Source of the DNA: Bradyrhizobium elkanii USDA 76
Lineage (GTDB): Bacteria; Pseudomonadota; Alphaproteobacteria; Rhizobiales; Xanthobacteraceae
Reading direction: 5' to 3'
Assembly: GCF_023278185.1 (NCBI RefSeq)
Contig: NZ_CP066356.1
Coordinates: 7,680,001-7,744,000, forward strand
DNA: 64,000 nt
The position numbers were made by a program, and so were the translations under genes. This document shows positions 9,043-20,220 of this stretch, one piece after another (positions within the stretch are counted from its first letter, which is position 1; each line of letters starts with the position of its first letter). The notes beneath the pieces are model-generated. The model saw nothing but the letters and a program-made list of their open reading frames with translations. It made no database searches and had not been told where the DNA came from.

Positions 9043-9849
9043 TCACCGCCCCACGAGCTGATCGGCAAAATACCCGATGGTCTTGCGATAGATCACCGCC
9101 CTGTTCCACTCGCGCATCGCCTCGAAATTCGCGGTGCCCTCGCCATAGGGCGCGCCCATCTTGAAGCCGCTGGTGTGCAGGAGGTTCGCGGTCGAGGCCA
9201 GCACATCGGCCACCGAGTGGCGCAGATCGACATGGCCGTCGCCGTCGAAATCGACGCCGTACTTGATGTAGGACGACGGCAGGAACTGGGTCTGGCCGAT
9301 CTCGCCGGCATAGGCGCCGATCATGTCATTCAGACGGAGATCGCCGCGCTGCACGATCTTGAGCGCGGCGAGCAGTTCGCCCTGGAACAGGTCGGTGCGG
9401 CGGCAATCATGCGCCAGCGTCGCGAGCACGCGGAACACCGGCAGCTTGCCCATGTCGCCCTTGCCGAAATCGGTCTCGAGCCCCCAGATCGCGACCAGGA
9501 TCTGGCGCGGCACGCCGTATTGCTGCTCGATCTTCGAGAGCAGCGCGGCGTGCCGCTGCAGCATCGCGCGGCCGCCATTGATGCGCCCGGGCCCGACCCG
9601 GGTTGCGACATACTGCTCGAAGGTCTTGTTGAAGGTGTAGCGCTGCCGCCGGTCGAAGGCCAGCACCCCGCCATCCTGCTGCACGCCGCCGAGCGCCGCC
9701 GAGATCACGTCCTGCTGAATGCCGGCGCTCGCCGCCTCCTGCGAGAACGACTGGACGAAGCTGGGAAAACTGCCGCCGCAGCGCGCGGCATATGAAGGGG
9801 TGGCAAGCAGCAAGGCGCCGAACACAACCGCCAAACGACACCTGAGCAT
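9043..9849 (-). CDS. Lytic murein transglycosylase (MltB type)
   Basis: A 268-residue protein with signal peptide MLRCRLAVVFGALLLATPSY. The SLT_2 domain follows: VAIWGLETDFGK holds the catalytic Glu, GEIGQTQFLPSSYIKYGVDF matches the MltB substrate-groove block, and DFDGDGHVDL a Ca-binding-like Asp loop. It should cleave the MurNAc-GlcNAc bond to form 1,6-anhydroMurNAc ends. A frame upstream to 9894 adds residues that do not look like a signal peptide, so the ATG at 9849 is taken. There is no peptidoglycan-binding domain at the C-terminus, unlike many longer rhizobial members. Confidence 0.88.
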   Translation of the reverse strand: MLRCRLAVVFGALLLATPSYAARCGGSFPSFVQSFSQEAASAGIQQDVISAALGGVQQDGGVLAFDRRQRYTFNKTFEQYVATRVGPGRINGGRAMLQRHAALLSKIEQQYGVPRQILVAIWGLETDFGKGDMGKLPVFRVLATLAHDCRRTDLFQGELLAALKIVQRGDLRLNDMIGAYAGEIGQTQFLPSSYIKYGVDFDGDGHVDLRHSVADVLASTANLLHTSGFKMGAPYGEGTANFEAMREWNRAVIYRKTIGYFADQLVGR

Positions 9850-10010
9850 GCAAAAATCCCCCCGCTTCGAATGGCCGATCATGCCATGGAGCAAACGAGG
9901 CAGTCAAAGTGTCGGCACCACACTCCATCCTCGGCGGGCAGTTACGCCTTCATCAGCCGCGCTGCCAAAATCTCCCTGCGTTGATCAACTGACGAAGGTG
10001 TAGCTGACGA

Positions 10011-10421
10011 TCAATCCCTAAGCTGCCGCTCCAACCCGACAAAATCGATCTCGGCCCAGCGCTCGGAAATCCTGCCGTCCTGAATCCGCCAGAACGTCAT
10101 GCCGCGGAATTCGACGTGGCGGCCGGTTGGCTGAATGCCGCGCCACGGGCTGCGGTGCCGGCCGCGCCAGACGAAGCGGCCGGCGACGATGTCGCGCTCG
10201 GCCACCAGGCATTCCGCCACCGCCGACAGGTCGGCGAAGGTCTCGTGCATCGCGGCCGAATGCGCGATCACGTCCTCGGCGCTCAGCCGCTTGCCCGCCG
10301 CATGGTCGAAGAAGTCGGGCGCCAGCTGCGCGCGGATCGCCTCGGGATCGTGGCGGTTGGTCACGGCGTCGTAATGCGCGAGCACGAGCGCCTTGTTGGC
10401 GTCGATTGTGGCGTTGGACAT
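10011..10421 (-). CDS. SnoaL-like / ester cyclase family protein
   Basis: A 136-residue protein with the compact alpha+beta barrel pattern of SnoaL-like polyketide cyclase relatives: VLAHYDAVTNRHD at the N-terminus, ECLVAERDIVAGRFVWRGRH in the central strands, and EFRGMTFWRIQDGRISERW as the closing strands. The His and Asp residues of the usual pocket are present but members act on many substrates. No neighbouring biosynthetic genes are seen, so a specific reaction cannot be named. Confidence 0.75.
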   Translation of the reverse strand: MSNATIDANKALVLAHYDAVTNRHDPEAIRAQLAPDFFDHAAGKRLSAEDVIAHSAAMHETFADLSAVAECLVAERDIVAGRFVWRGRHRSPWRGIQPTGRHVEFRGMTFWRIQDGRISERWAEIDFVGLERQLRD

Positions 10422-10935
10422 CGGCGATCGGTTCTCGAAGGAAAGGTTGTAGAAAGAGAAGGATGCGCCTCATACGCGAATCGGACGGGGTGGCGCAAGT
10501 GACGATGGTCAGAAAAAGCTCGGCTTTCGGCCGTCGTTCGTTTGCGCGCCGATGCGAAAGACGGCTGCCGGGAAAGTGCGCCGCCGTGCGCGGCTCCGCC
10601 GCCAGCGATTCCCCCGCCTCGGCGCGAACGGCAGGCGGCCGGCCTGCCGGCGGTAACATCATCCGATGGCTTGGCTGCCGATGGCCTGCAAGCGGCGGTC
10701 GGCGGCGGCGAGCGACGCACTACAGGCCAGCATTTGCGGACGCGACGCATGAACGCCGAAGCCGCCGGCCGCGACCAAGAAGCGCGGGCTGGGCAAGCCG
10801 CTTCCGCCACGCGGCCGGCCGCGCTGTCTTGTTCATGCAAAGCCGCGCCGCTAAAGCCAGCCACGCCGGCTGCAACGCCGCCGTCATTTGGGGACGCCAT
10901 CCGATGACGCGTTTGGGGATGAGGATGTGCCGTTG
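10422..10935. other. Gene-free divergent region
   Basis: About 510 bases lie between the SnoaL-like gene and the TPR/CHAT gene, which point away from each other. Open frames across it are Arg/Ala/Pro-rich low-complexity shadows without plausible starts. It should contain both promoters. I see no repeat or RNA gene in it. Confidence 0.5.
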
Positions 10936-13730
10936 ATGACGATCGCCTTGGGCTTCGCACGCGCGTGCAGGGCTGCCGCATCGATCGGTGTCGTGCTCGC
11001 GCTCGGCGCTGTTTTGACCGCAACGATCGACACCGCCGCCGCGCAGAGCGGCCCCACCAGGCGTACTCCGGCGCAAGGTGCCGGCGGTACACAGACGATC
11101 ACTGCGCAGATCAAGAACGCCATCGCGCTGACGCGCAGCGGCAAGATCGACGCCGGCTATGCACAGCTGCTTGCGGCACTGGATGCCGCAGACAAGCTCG
11201 ACGACGCCCAGTTTGTCATGGAGCAGTATTTCGACGCGACCGCGACGCTGCGCGCGGTCAAGCGCGACGACCTCGCCGAAAAACTGTTCGTGCGCGCATT
11301 CCAGAGCAAGGCGGCCGCGCAGAGGCCGCCCGGCAATGCCGACGTGCTGCTGATGTACGCGATCCTGCTGTCCGACCACGCCAGGATCGCCGAAGCGGTT
11401 CCGCTCTACATGAAGGCGATCGCGGCGTTCAACGCCTATTGGGGCGAAGGCTCCGAGGAATCGCTGATCGCGAGCGACAAGCTCGCGGTCGCGCTGTCCG
11501 CCAACGGCTCGGCGGCGTCGGCGACGAATCTGGGCCGGCACAATTTCGAGCGCGCGGAGAAGGCGCTGGGGCCCGACCATCGCACCACCTGGAAGCTCGC
11601 CAATAATTATGCCGACATGCTGCGCGAGATCGGCGCGCCCGCAAAGGCGCTCGAGCTCGATCTGTTCGCGATCGAGAAGCGCGCCAAACATTATGGCGAG
11701 AACCATCTCAACACGCTGGTGACGGTCAATAATGCCGGCCAGGATCTCCTCAATCTCGGCCGCTTCGACGACGCCCGCCGCTACTTCCGCCGCCACCGCG
11801 CGATCGCGGCGGCGATGGCGCCGAAGGATCCGAGCTTTGCCGGACAGGCCGATGCCTGGCTGTTCTACACCGACATGCTCGCCGCCGGCGACGCCGCGAT
11901 CGCGCCGGCAGATCTGGGGCGGCTGGAGGCGATCGTCGCCAATGAGGCGAATTTTGCGGATTTCCTGCGCATCAAATCCGCGGTGCTGGCTGCCGGCCAA
12001 CGCGAGCAGCGCGGCGAGCGGGACAAGGGGATGCGGCTGCGCGAGACCGCGCTGGCGATTTCGAGCCGCGCCTTCACGGCGCAGCATCCGATCAGCTTCG
12101 AGATCAAGCTCGGCATCGCGACCGCGCTGATCGCTGATGATCCGGCCCGCGCGGTGCAGGCCTTCGCCGCGCTCGACCGCGAGATGTTCGACTGGATGAA
12201 GCGCGAGGTCGGCACATCGGGCGATCGCGCCGTCGCCGAAGCGATCCGCGCCCATGCCGATCATCTCTTGTTCGCGTTCGGCCGCTTCGCCACCGGCGCC
12301 GGCTCCGCCGTGGCGCAGCCGGCCTTTGCCGCCGTGCTGCGCTGGAAGACGCTCGGCGGCGCCGACGCCACGGCGCTGCGCCGGCTCGAGACGGAGGTCG
12401 GCGGCAAGGACGAGGAGACCGCGACGCTGCTGCGCACCGCGCTCCGGCTCAACGGCGAGAAGCAGGAGCTGTTCTCGTCGGGCAATATCGACGACTGGGC
12501 GAGGTCGGTGTGGGGGCGGCAGGACGCGGCCGAGAAGGCGCTGCAGAAGCGGCTCGATGCGATCGGTGCAAAGCTGCCGCAAGATCCGATCCGCCCCTCG
12601 CAGCTGCTCGCGTCGCAGGAAGCCGTCGTCAACTATTTCATCACCCGGCAATGGAAGGCGGATCGCCAGGCGAAGGACCCGCTGGCGGCAACCGTGCTCT
12701 ACGCCATCGTCGAGACCGCAACGAGCGAGCCGCGGGTGGTCGATCTCGGCGATCCCGGCCGGATGATCGACACCGGCGTGCGCACCGAGATCGCCCGGCT
12801 GCGCGCGACGCGGGCCACCATGCCTGATCCCGACGCGCACGCGCCCGACGTCAAGGGCCGCTTCCAGAATCTCCGGGCGCGGCTGTTCGCGCCGCTCGAG
12901 CCGCTGCTGAAGGACAAGACCACGCTCTATGTCGTGCCCGACGGCTTCCTGTCTGCCGTGCCGTTCGCGCTGCTGCCCGGCAGTGGCGGCGGCCTGCTGG
13001 AGGACAAGTTCACGATCCGGATGCTGACCAGCCCCGATGCGCTGATCGCGATCCATGCGCGCGAGACGCTCGATCAGCGGGGCGCGATGCTGCTCGCCGG
13101 CGGCATCGAATATGGCGAGCCGGGGCCGATGCCCCTGCCCGCGACCCGGACCGAGATCGACGCGATCGCAAAGCTCGCCCGCGCGCGCGGCGCGCCGGTC
13201 GAGATGCTGACCGGGCGCGGCGTCAGCGAGGGCACGCTGCGCGCGGCGATCGGCAAGGCGCGCATCTGGCGACGCACGGCTTCTATCGCGACGGCACGGC
13301 ATCCGGCCTCGACACGCTGTGGCAGAGCGGCATCGTGCTGTCGGGCGCCGGCGACAGCCGATTTCCGCTGCGCGACGAGAACGACGGCTATCTCTATGCC
13401 TTCGAATTGATGGACTGGGACCTGTCCGGGCTCGACTTGCTGGTGCTGTCGGCCTGCGAAACCGGCCGCGGCGACGAGAGCTTCGTCAGCGGCCTGCGCG
13501 GCCTGCCGACCGCGCTCGGCATCGCCGGCGCGCGGCGCGCGCTGCTGACGCTGTGGCCGGTCGCCGACGAGGGCACCGCGAACTTCACCGTGCGGTTCTA
13601 CGAGCACCTGGCGGAGGGCCTGACCTATTCGGATGCGCTGCGTCAGACGAGGCGCGATGCGCGCGACGGCAAGGTCGCGGGCGCGGCCGATGCGAGCGTG
13701 TGGGCGGCGTTCGTGCTGTTCGAGGGCTGA
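10936..13730 (+). pseudogene. TPR-CHAT protease-like protein, frameshifted
   Basis: The first frame starts at ATG 10936 with a signal-like segment (ALGFARACRAAASIGVVLAL), then helical TPR-like repeats to about residue 530, then the start of a CHAT domain (FLSAVPFALLPGS). Near 13260 the frame is lost: after GKARI it drifts into Arg/Ala-rich nonsense and stops at 13410. The other frame takes up with HLATHGFY at 13263 and runs to a stop at 13730, including VLSACETGRG. So both catalytic residues, the His in ATHG and the Cys in SACETG, lie after the shift. A loss of one base, or of about seven (ARI-LHLATHGFY being usual), would explain it. It could also be a sequencing error. CHAT domains are caspase-like peptidases. 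Confidence 0.82.
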
Positions 13731-13900
13731 GGCGTATATGTCGTTGATGTGACCGGACGGGCGCCGCGGGCGCATGCCGGGCCGTACTGCGCACGACGTT
13801 GCGCAAGGGCCGCACGCAACCCCATCGCGCAGGGCAGACCGGCGCACGGGCGCGGGCGATTTGCTTTGACAGCGGCGCCCCGATCGAGGACAAGCCGCGC

Positions 13901-14137
13901 ATGCCGAAAAAACCCGGGACCAATCCCAAAGGCGAATTCGCCTTCTTCAACGTCTTCTATGAAGACGGCTCGCAGCGCTCCAACCGCCGCGTGCCGTCGG
14001 AGCTCATTGGCGGGCTCGACGGCGACGAGCCGGTGCGCGCCTTCCTGCGCGAGCAGGACCGCGAGATCGCCGAAAAGGGCGGCCGCCCGCCGCTCGAGAT
14101 CAAGTCCATCGAGCGCGTCGGCGCGAAGAAGAAGTAG
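13901..14137 (+). CDS. Small conserved hypothetical protein
   Basis: A 78-residue basic protein: MPKKPGTNPKGEFAFFNVFY then EDGSQRSNRRVPSELIGG and a C-terminus ending in VGAKKK. GAGGA precedes the ATG at 13901, favouring it over the longer frame from 13799. The sequence reads as one small folded domain with several aromatic residues in the N-terminal half. I recall similar short proteins in Bradyrhizobium but know no function. It lies between the CHAT gene and a repeat. Confidence 0.7.
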   Translation: MPKKPGTNPKGEFAFFNVFYEDGSQRSNRRVPSELIGGLDGDEPVRAFLREQDREIAEKGGRPPLEIKSIERVGAKKK

Positions 14138-14180
14138 CGGCGAGCGAAGCTCTCGCGCCTCATCAACATCGGAGCAAGCG

Positions 14181-14353
14181 GCCCCCTCTCCCCGCCCCTC
14201 CCCCGCAAGGGGGGAGGGAGCCCTTCCGCCGGTGCCTCCCTCACTCGCGATCAATCTGCACCCTTCGCAAGACACGAAGCATCATGCGACGTAATATGAG
14301 CACGCTCTTCAGGCACCCTCCCCCCTTGCGGGGGAGGGTGGGGAGAGGGGTGG
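14181..14353. repeat. C-rich long palindromic repeat
   Basis: CCCCCTCTCCCCGCCCCTCC near 14181 and the complementary GGGGAGGGTGGGGAGAGGGG ending near 14350 form the outer arms; each arm has its own short hairpin around GCAAGG or CTTGCG. The centre holds about 100 bases of unrelated sequence. A comparable CTCGCCCCGC element lies at 40411. Confidence 0.75.
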
Positions 14354-14393
14354 CCGCGGGCACTGATGCCTGAAGTATGAAGCGGACGAGCCA

Positions 14394-14422
14394 AACAAAA
14401 ACGGCGGGCCTCAGCCCGCCGT
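14394..14422 (-). terminator. Rho-independent terminator of rpoD
   Basis: On the minus strand ACGGCGGGC and GCCCGCCGT form a 9-bp stem with a short TGAG-type loop, followed by TTTTTGTTT. It begins about 27 bases beyond the rpoD stop codon. Confidence 0.88.
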
Positions 14423-14448
14423 TCTTGTTTCGATGAATACCGATCGAA

Positions 14449-16581
<2,133 letters not shown>

Positions 16582-16834
16582 TCACTAAGCTCCCGAAACG
16601 CGGTCATGCAAAATGGCGCCACGCACGCGCATCCGCACGAAATCTAGATTTACTCTCTCGACGCACAAAGGGCGGCGCAATATCTCGCCACCCCTGTGAT
16701 CCGTCTCGACGGTTTCCAATCTGCAATAGCCGCGAGGCTATTAAGTTTCGCTTAACCCTGTTTTTGCAGCCAAACCATGGATTTGGCGAGTCTTTTTGCG
16801 GGTGCGGCCAGCGCCATCCGCAGCATTTTTGTTA

Positions 16835-18868
16835 TCAGACATTACGCTGGAACCGGCCCGATAATTCGCCGAACCCTTCAATCAGGGCTTCGGTCCCGTC
16901 GGCTTCTGCCATCCGGGCCTGGATATCCTGCAACCATGCCAGATTGGCCTCGCTGGAGTCTTCAGCCAAAGCCGCTTCCGCATCTTTTCTTTCCCTAAGT
17001 AAGGCGTGGGTTTTCTGATGCAAGGCAACGAGTTGACGCCAGGTTGATAAAACATCCTCGCGCGCCGCGCCGATCTGCGCGCCCCACACCGCCTGAGTTG
17101 TGATCGCCCGCTCAACCCTTTGAAGAATCTGTGATAATCCGCCCGCTTCTAGGTCGGCCCGCATCTTCTCGGCCTGCTCCTCGGCGTCAGGGGAATGGTG
17201 ATGGTCGTGGGCAAAGGCGGCGATGATGGCGGCCCTGAGCTTGTGGGCCTCGGGATGGACGAGCTCCAGCGCCGCCACCTCCTCGAGATGGTCGTGCAGC
17301 AGCCAGGGGTGGTTGATCAGGGATTGCAGGATCAGGGCCTCGCGGCGGGAGATCGCGCTGCGCTGGCCGCGCATGATCGGGCTGTTGGCCAATTGGGGGC
17401 TGGCGGCCTGGTAGGGACCCCGTGAAATCCCGGGGGTGGCGCCGGCCTTGGCACCGAACCGGCCGCCTTGCAGGCCTCCTTGTCGGCCGTTCTGCGCAGG
17501 TCCCCGGGGGGCAAACTGGCGGGGTGATTCGCCGCTGCGGCCGCCGCCGAAATTGCCCCGTCCGTAGCCGCCGCGGCCATAACCGCCGCGGCCGCCCTCG
17601 GGCGCAAAATTGCGCTGCAGCCGCTCCTGCAGGTCCTGCCGGTAATAGCGGCGCACCACCTCGTCGCGGATGCCATTGGTGAGCTCGCCGATCCGCGCCT
17701 CCAGCGCGGCCCGGCGCTCGGGCGTAGCGAAATTGCCGCCCTCGATCTCGCGCGACCAGATCATGTCGGCGAGCGGACGCGCGGCCGAGATCACGTCCTC
17801 GATCGCGCCGCGGCCGCCGGAGCGGGCGAGATCGTCGGGGTCCTGCCCTTCCGGCAGCAGCGCAATCCGCAGGCTCTTGCCGGGCTTGAGCTGCGGCAAG
17901 GCGATGTCGGCCGCGCGGTACGCCGCCTTCTGTCCGGCGCGGTCGCCGTCAAAACAAAGGATCGGCTCGTCGACCATCTTCCAGAGCAGGCCGAGCTGGT
18001 TTTCGGTCAGCGCAGTGCCGAGCGGCGCGACGGCGCCGGGAAAGCCCGACGTGACCATGGCGATGACGTCGACATAGCCCTCGACGACGATCAGCTGCGC
18101 GCCGTCATGCGCGGCCTGCCGCGCGGTGAACAGATTGTAGAGATTGTCGCCCTTGTGAAACAGCGTGGTTTCCGGCGAGTTCAGGTACTTTGCCGGAACG
18201 TCCTTCTCCAGCGCACGGCCGCCGAACGCGATGACGCGGCCGCGGGCATCCGTGATCGGAAACATCACGCGGTCGCGGAAGCGATCATACGGCACCGGGA
18301 TATCTTCGCCGCCGATCAGAAGCCCCGCCTCCACCATGTCGTCGGTAGAGATGCCCTGCCCGCCGAGGTGCTCCTTCAGCGCGAAGCGATCCGGCGGCGC
18401 ATAGCCCATCCGGAACTGGAGTTGGGTCGCCGGCGAGATGGCGCGGTCGGCAAGATAGCCGCGCGCCTTGGCGCCGCCCCGCGAAGCCAGCGTGTCGGCA
18501 AAGAACTTGGTCGCCAGTTCCATCACGTCGTGCAGCGTGCGACGGTGCTGCTCGTGCCGCGCGGCATCGGGCGTCACGGCCGGCAGCGGAACACCCGCCA
18601 TCGCGGCGAGGCGTTCCACCGCCTCGGGGAAGGTCACGCCCTCGGTCTTCATCAGGAAGTCGAAGATGTTGCCATTCAGCCCGGACGAGAAGTCGAACCA
18701 GGCCTGCTTCTGGTCATTGACGAAGAAGGACGGCGTCTTCTCCTGCTGGAACGGCGACAGCCCCTTCCACTCCCGCCCGGCCTTCTTGAGCTTGACGCGC
18801 CTGCCCACGACTTCCGAGACCGGAAGCCGGGCGCGCAGCTCATCGAGGAATTCGGGCGTGAAACGCAT
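16835..18868 (-). CDS. dnaG: DNA primase DnaG, zinc ligands replaced
   Basis: A 677-residue primase that makes RNA primers for replication. TOPRIM motifs are clear: VVEGYVDVIAM and FDGDRAGQKAA. In the N-terminal domain the usual zinc ligands are gone: the CPFH motif is SPFQ at residues 38-41 and the CxxC knuckle reads as FSSG around 60-63, although the fold sequence (EKTPSFFVN, NGNIFDFLM) is kept. Between the catalytic core and the DnaB-binding C-terminus (about 425-465) is a Gly/Arg-rich tract with repeated GRGGYGRG units. The C-terminal helical domain follows. The start MRFTPEFLDELRARL fits the family. Confidence 0.96.
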   Translation of the reverse strand: MRFTPEFLDELRARLPVSEVVGRRVKLKKAGREWKGLSPFQQEKTPSFFVNDQKQAWFDFSSGLNGNIFDFLMKTEGVTFPEAVERLAAMAGVPLPAVTPDAARHEQHRRTLHDVMELATKFFADTLASRGGAKARGYLADRAISPATQLQFRMGYAPPDRFALKEHLGGQGISTDDMVEAGLLIGGEDIPVPYDRFRDRVMFPITDARGRVIAFGGRALEKDVPAKYLNSPETTLFHKGDNLYNLFTARQAAHDGAQLIVVEGYVDVIAMVTSGFPGAVAPLGTALTENQLGLLWKMVDEPILCFDGDRAGQKAAYRAADIALPQLKPGKSLRIALLPEGQDPDDLARSGGRGAIEDVISAARPLADMIWSREIEGGNFATPERRAALEARIGELTNGIRDEVVRRYYRQDLQERLQRNFAPEGGRGGYGRGGYGRGNFGGGRSGESPRQFAPRGPAQNGRQGGLQGGRFGAKAGATPGISRGPYQAASPQLANSPIMRGQRSAISRREALILQSLINHPWLLHDHLEEVAALELVHPEAHKLRAAIIAAFAHDHHHSPDAEEQAEKMRADLEAGGLSQILQRVERAITTQAVWGAQIGAAREDVLSTWRQLVALHQKTHALLRERKDAEAALAEDSSEANLAWLQDIQARMAEADGTEALIEGFGELSGRFQRNV

Positions 18869-19078
18869 CAGTCAGGATTTTGGGCTCGGGCGGCGAATCG
18901 CGGACAACCGGTTAGCCATATAGCGGCACGACCCGCCATGCCGAACAATGTGGGGCTTTTCCGGGCTATTCACAGGTCTGGCCCGTCACGGCTCCGTCGA
19001 GCGGGCTACCCCCAAATCCACGGTGGAGAGCCCGTGCGGCAAGCTTGCCCCCTCCCCGCTTCCGGGATTGGATAGGCC

Positions 19079-19633
19079 ATGTTCACGACATTCAGAGGCG
19101 GACAGAGCGGCGGCTGGCAGGTCACCTCCATCACGCGGGTGAAGGGTGAGACGCTGCCGAAGGTCGCGGCGCTGTCGATCGTTGCGAGCGAGTCGATCGC
19201 GCTGCCGCTGCTGCCGTCGCAGAACGCATGGCGGCTCGCCGGCGTCGCCAGCCATCTGCGCTACACCGAGAAGGAGGAGCGGGAGAAGCTCTTGGCCGTG
19301 CAGGCCGGGCTCGGCCGCAGCGAGGCAAGCCACGCGGCGCTGATCCCGATCAGGAAATCCGCGGCGTGGTGGGAGCTGACGCAGGAGGAGCGCCGCAAGA
19401 TCTTCGAGGACAAGTCGCATCACATCGAAGGCACCCTGAAATTCCTCCCCGCGATCGCCCGCCAGCTGTTTCATTCGCGCGACCTCGGCATGCCCTTCGA
19501 CTTCCTGACCTGGTTCGAGTTCGCACCCGACCATGTCACCCTGTTCGACGAACTGGTCGGCATGCTGCGCGCGACCGAGGAATGGAATTTTGTCGAGCGC
19601 GAGGTCGATATCCGCGTCGAGCGGGAAATCTGA
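19079..19633 (+). CDS. cld: Chlorite dismutase-like heme protein, short (lineage II) type
   Basis: The 184-residue sequence closely resembles the dimeric short chlorite dismutase of Nitrobacter winogradskyi as I remember it: RKSAAWWELTQEERR, EDKSHHIEGTLKFLPAIARQ, and PFDFLTWFEFAP. Residue H115 would be the proximal heme ligand and R128 the distal Arg, keeping the 13-residue spacing of H114/R127 in the Nitrobacter enzyme. Those enzymes turn chlorite into chloride and O2. The distal Arg separates it from HemQ-type coproheme decarboxylases. It is cytosolic by sequence (no signal peptide). It is divergent from dnaG, without perchlorate genes nearby. Chlorite need not be the natural substrate. Confidence 0.85.
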   Translation: MFTTFRGGQSGGWQVTSITRVKGETLPKVAALSIVASESIALPLLPSQNAWRLAGVASHLRYTEKEEREKLLAVQAGLGRSEASHAALIPIRKSAAWWELTQEERRKIFEDKSHHIEGTLKFLPAIARQLFHSRDLGMPFDFLTWFEFAPDHVTLFDELVGMLRATEEWNFVEREVDIRVEREI

Positions 19634-19638
19634 CGCAG

Positions 19639-20037
19639 CTACTGCTCCAGGAACTTTCCTGATGCGATCCGCGGCCGCTCGGTGACCGGCCAGTTGTAGA
19701 GATAGGTCCACGCCTCGCGCGTGCTGCCGTCGGCGAGCGTGACCTCGAGCAGTTCGCGGACATATTCGGTCGGCGGCGGAAAGCCTTCGCCGCAGGCTTC
19801 GTACATGTCGAATTCACGCAGCATGGCCTCACGCTCACGCAGGCAGAACAGTTCGCCATGCACGATGTCGGCCGGATCGTCCGACACGACGAGGCCCGGA
19901 TAATGCTTCACCAGATAGAGCCGGCCGCGACACTGCGCCGGCCCGAGGAATTCGGCATTGCCCGCGAGCAGCTTCGCCATCGGATGGTCGAAGCCGCGCA
20001 TCAGCGTGCCGTAGACGAAGAGAAGGTCGGAGGTCAT
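19639..20037 (-). CDS. Gamma-glutamylcyclotransferase-like protein
   Basis: A 132-residue protein with the GGCT signature FVYGTLMRGFDH at residues 7-18, the Tyr-Gly-Thr-Leu loop that binds the glutamyl group, and Glu in REFDMYEACGEGF as the likely catalytic acid. YEACGEGFPPPTEYVRE and AWTYLYNWPV fit the beta-barrel core. Members release 5-oxoproline from gamma-glutamyl compounds, though many bacterial relatives are uncharacterised. It converges on the chlorite dismutase gene, leaving only five bases between stops. A GAGGG motif stands just before the ATG. Confidence 0.82.
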   Translation of the reverse strand: MTSDLLFVYGTLMRGFDHPMAKLLAGNAEFLGPAQCRGRLYLVKHYPGLVVSDDPADIVHGELFCLREREAMLREFDMYEACGEGFPPPTEYVRELLEVTLADGSTREAWTYLYNWPVTERPRIASGKFLEQ

Positions 20038-20047
20038 GGCCCTCTAT

Positions 20048-20213
20048 GTCATTGCGAGCGAAGCGAAGCAATCCATGGCACCGCAAAGATGGATTGCTCG
20101 CTGGCGATCTCCCGTCATCCTGAGGAGCGCGGAACGCGCGTCTCGAAGGATGCACGGCCCGGCTGGTGGCGGTCGCCCCTTCGAGACGCGCTTCGCGCTC
20201 CTCAGGGTGACGG
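20048..20213. repeat. Compound palindromic repeat
   Basis: Two inverted elements sit side by side. The first pairs GCAATCCAT with ATGGATTGC (about 20066-20097). The second pairs GTCATCCTGAGGAGCGC (from 20114) with GCGCTCCTCAGGGTGAC (ending about 20212), with inner CGCGTCTCGAAGG and CCTTCGAGACGCG. It fills the space between the GGCT gene start and the transglutaminase stop. Confidence 0.75.
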
Positions 20214-20220
20214 CTCTACA

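Noticed and set aside
10127..10936. 269-codon open frame ahead of the TPR-CHAT gene
   Set aside because: Arg/Pro/Ala-rich translation without motifs, overlapping the antisense SnoaL-like gene.
10720..13302. 860-codon open frame on the minus strand
   Set aside because: It mirrors the TPR-CHAT gene, is Arg/Gly/Leu-rich without any family motif, and exists because GC-rich codons leave few stops on the opposite strand.
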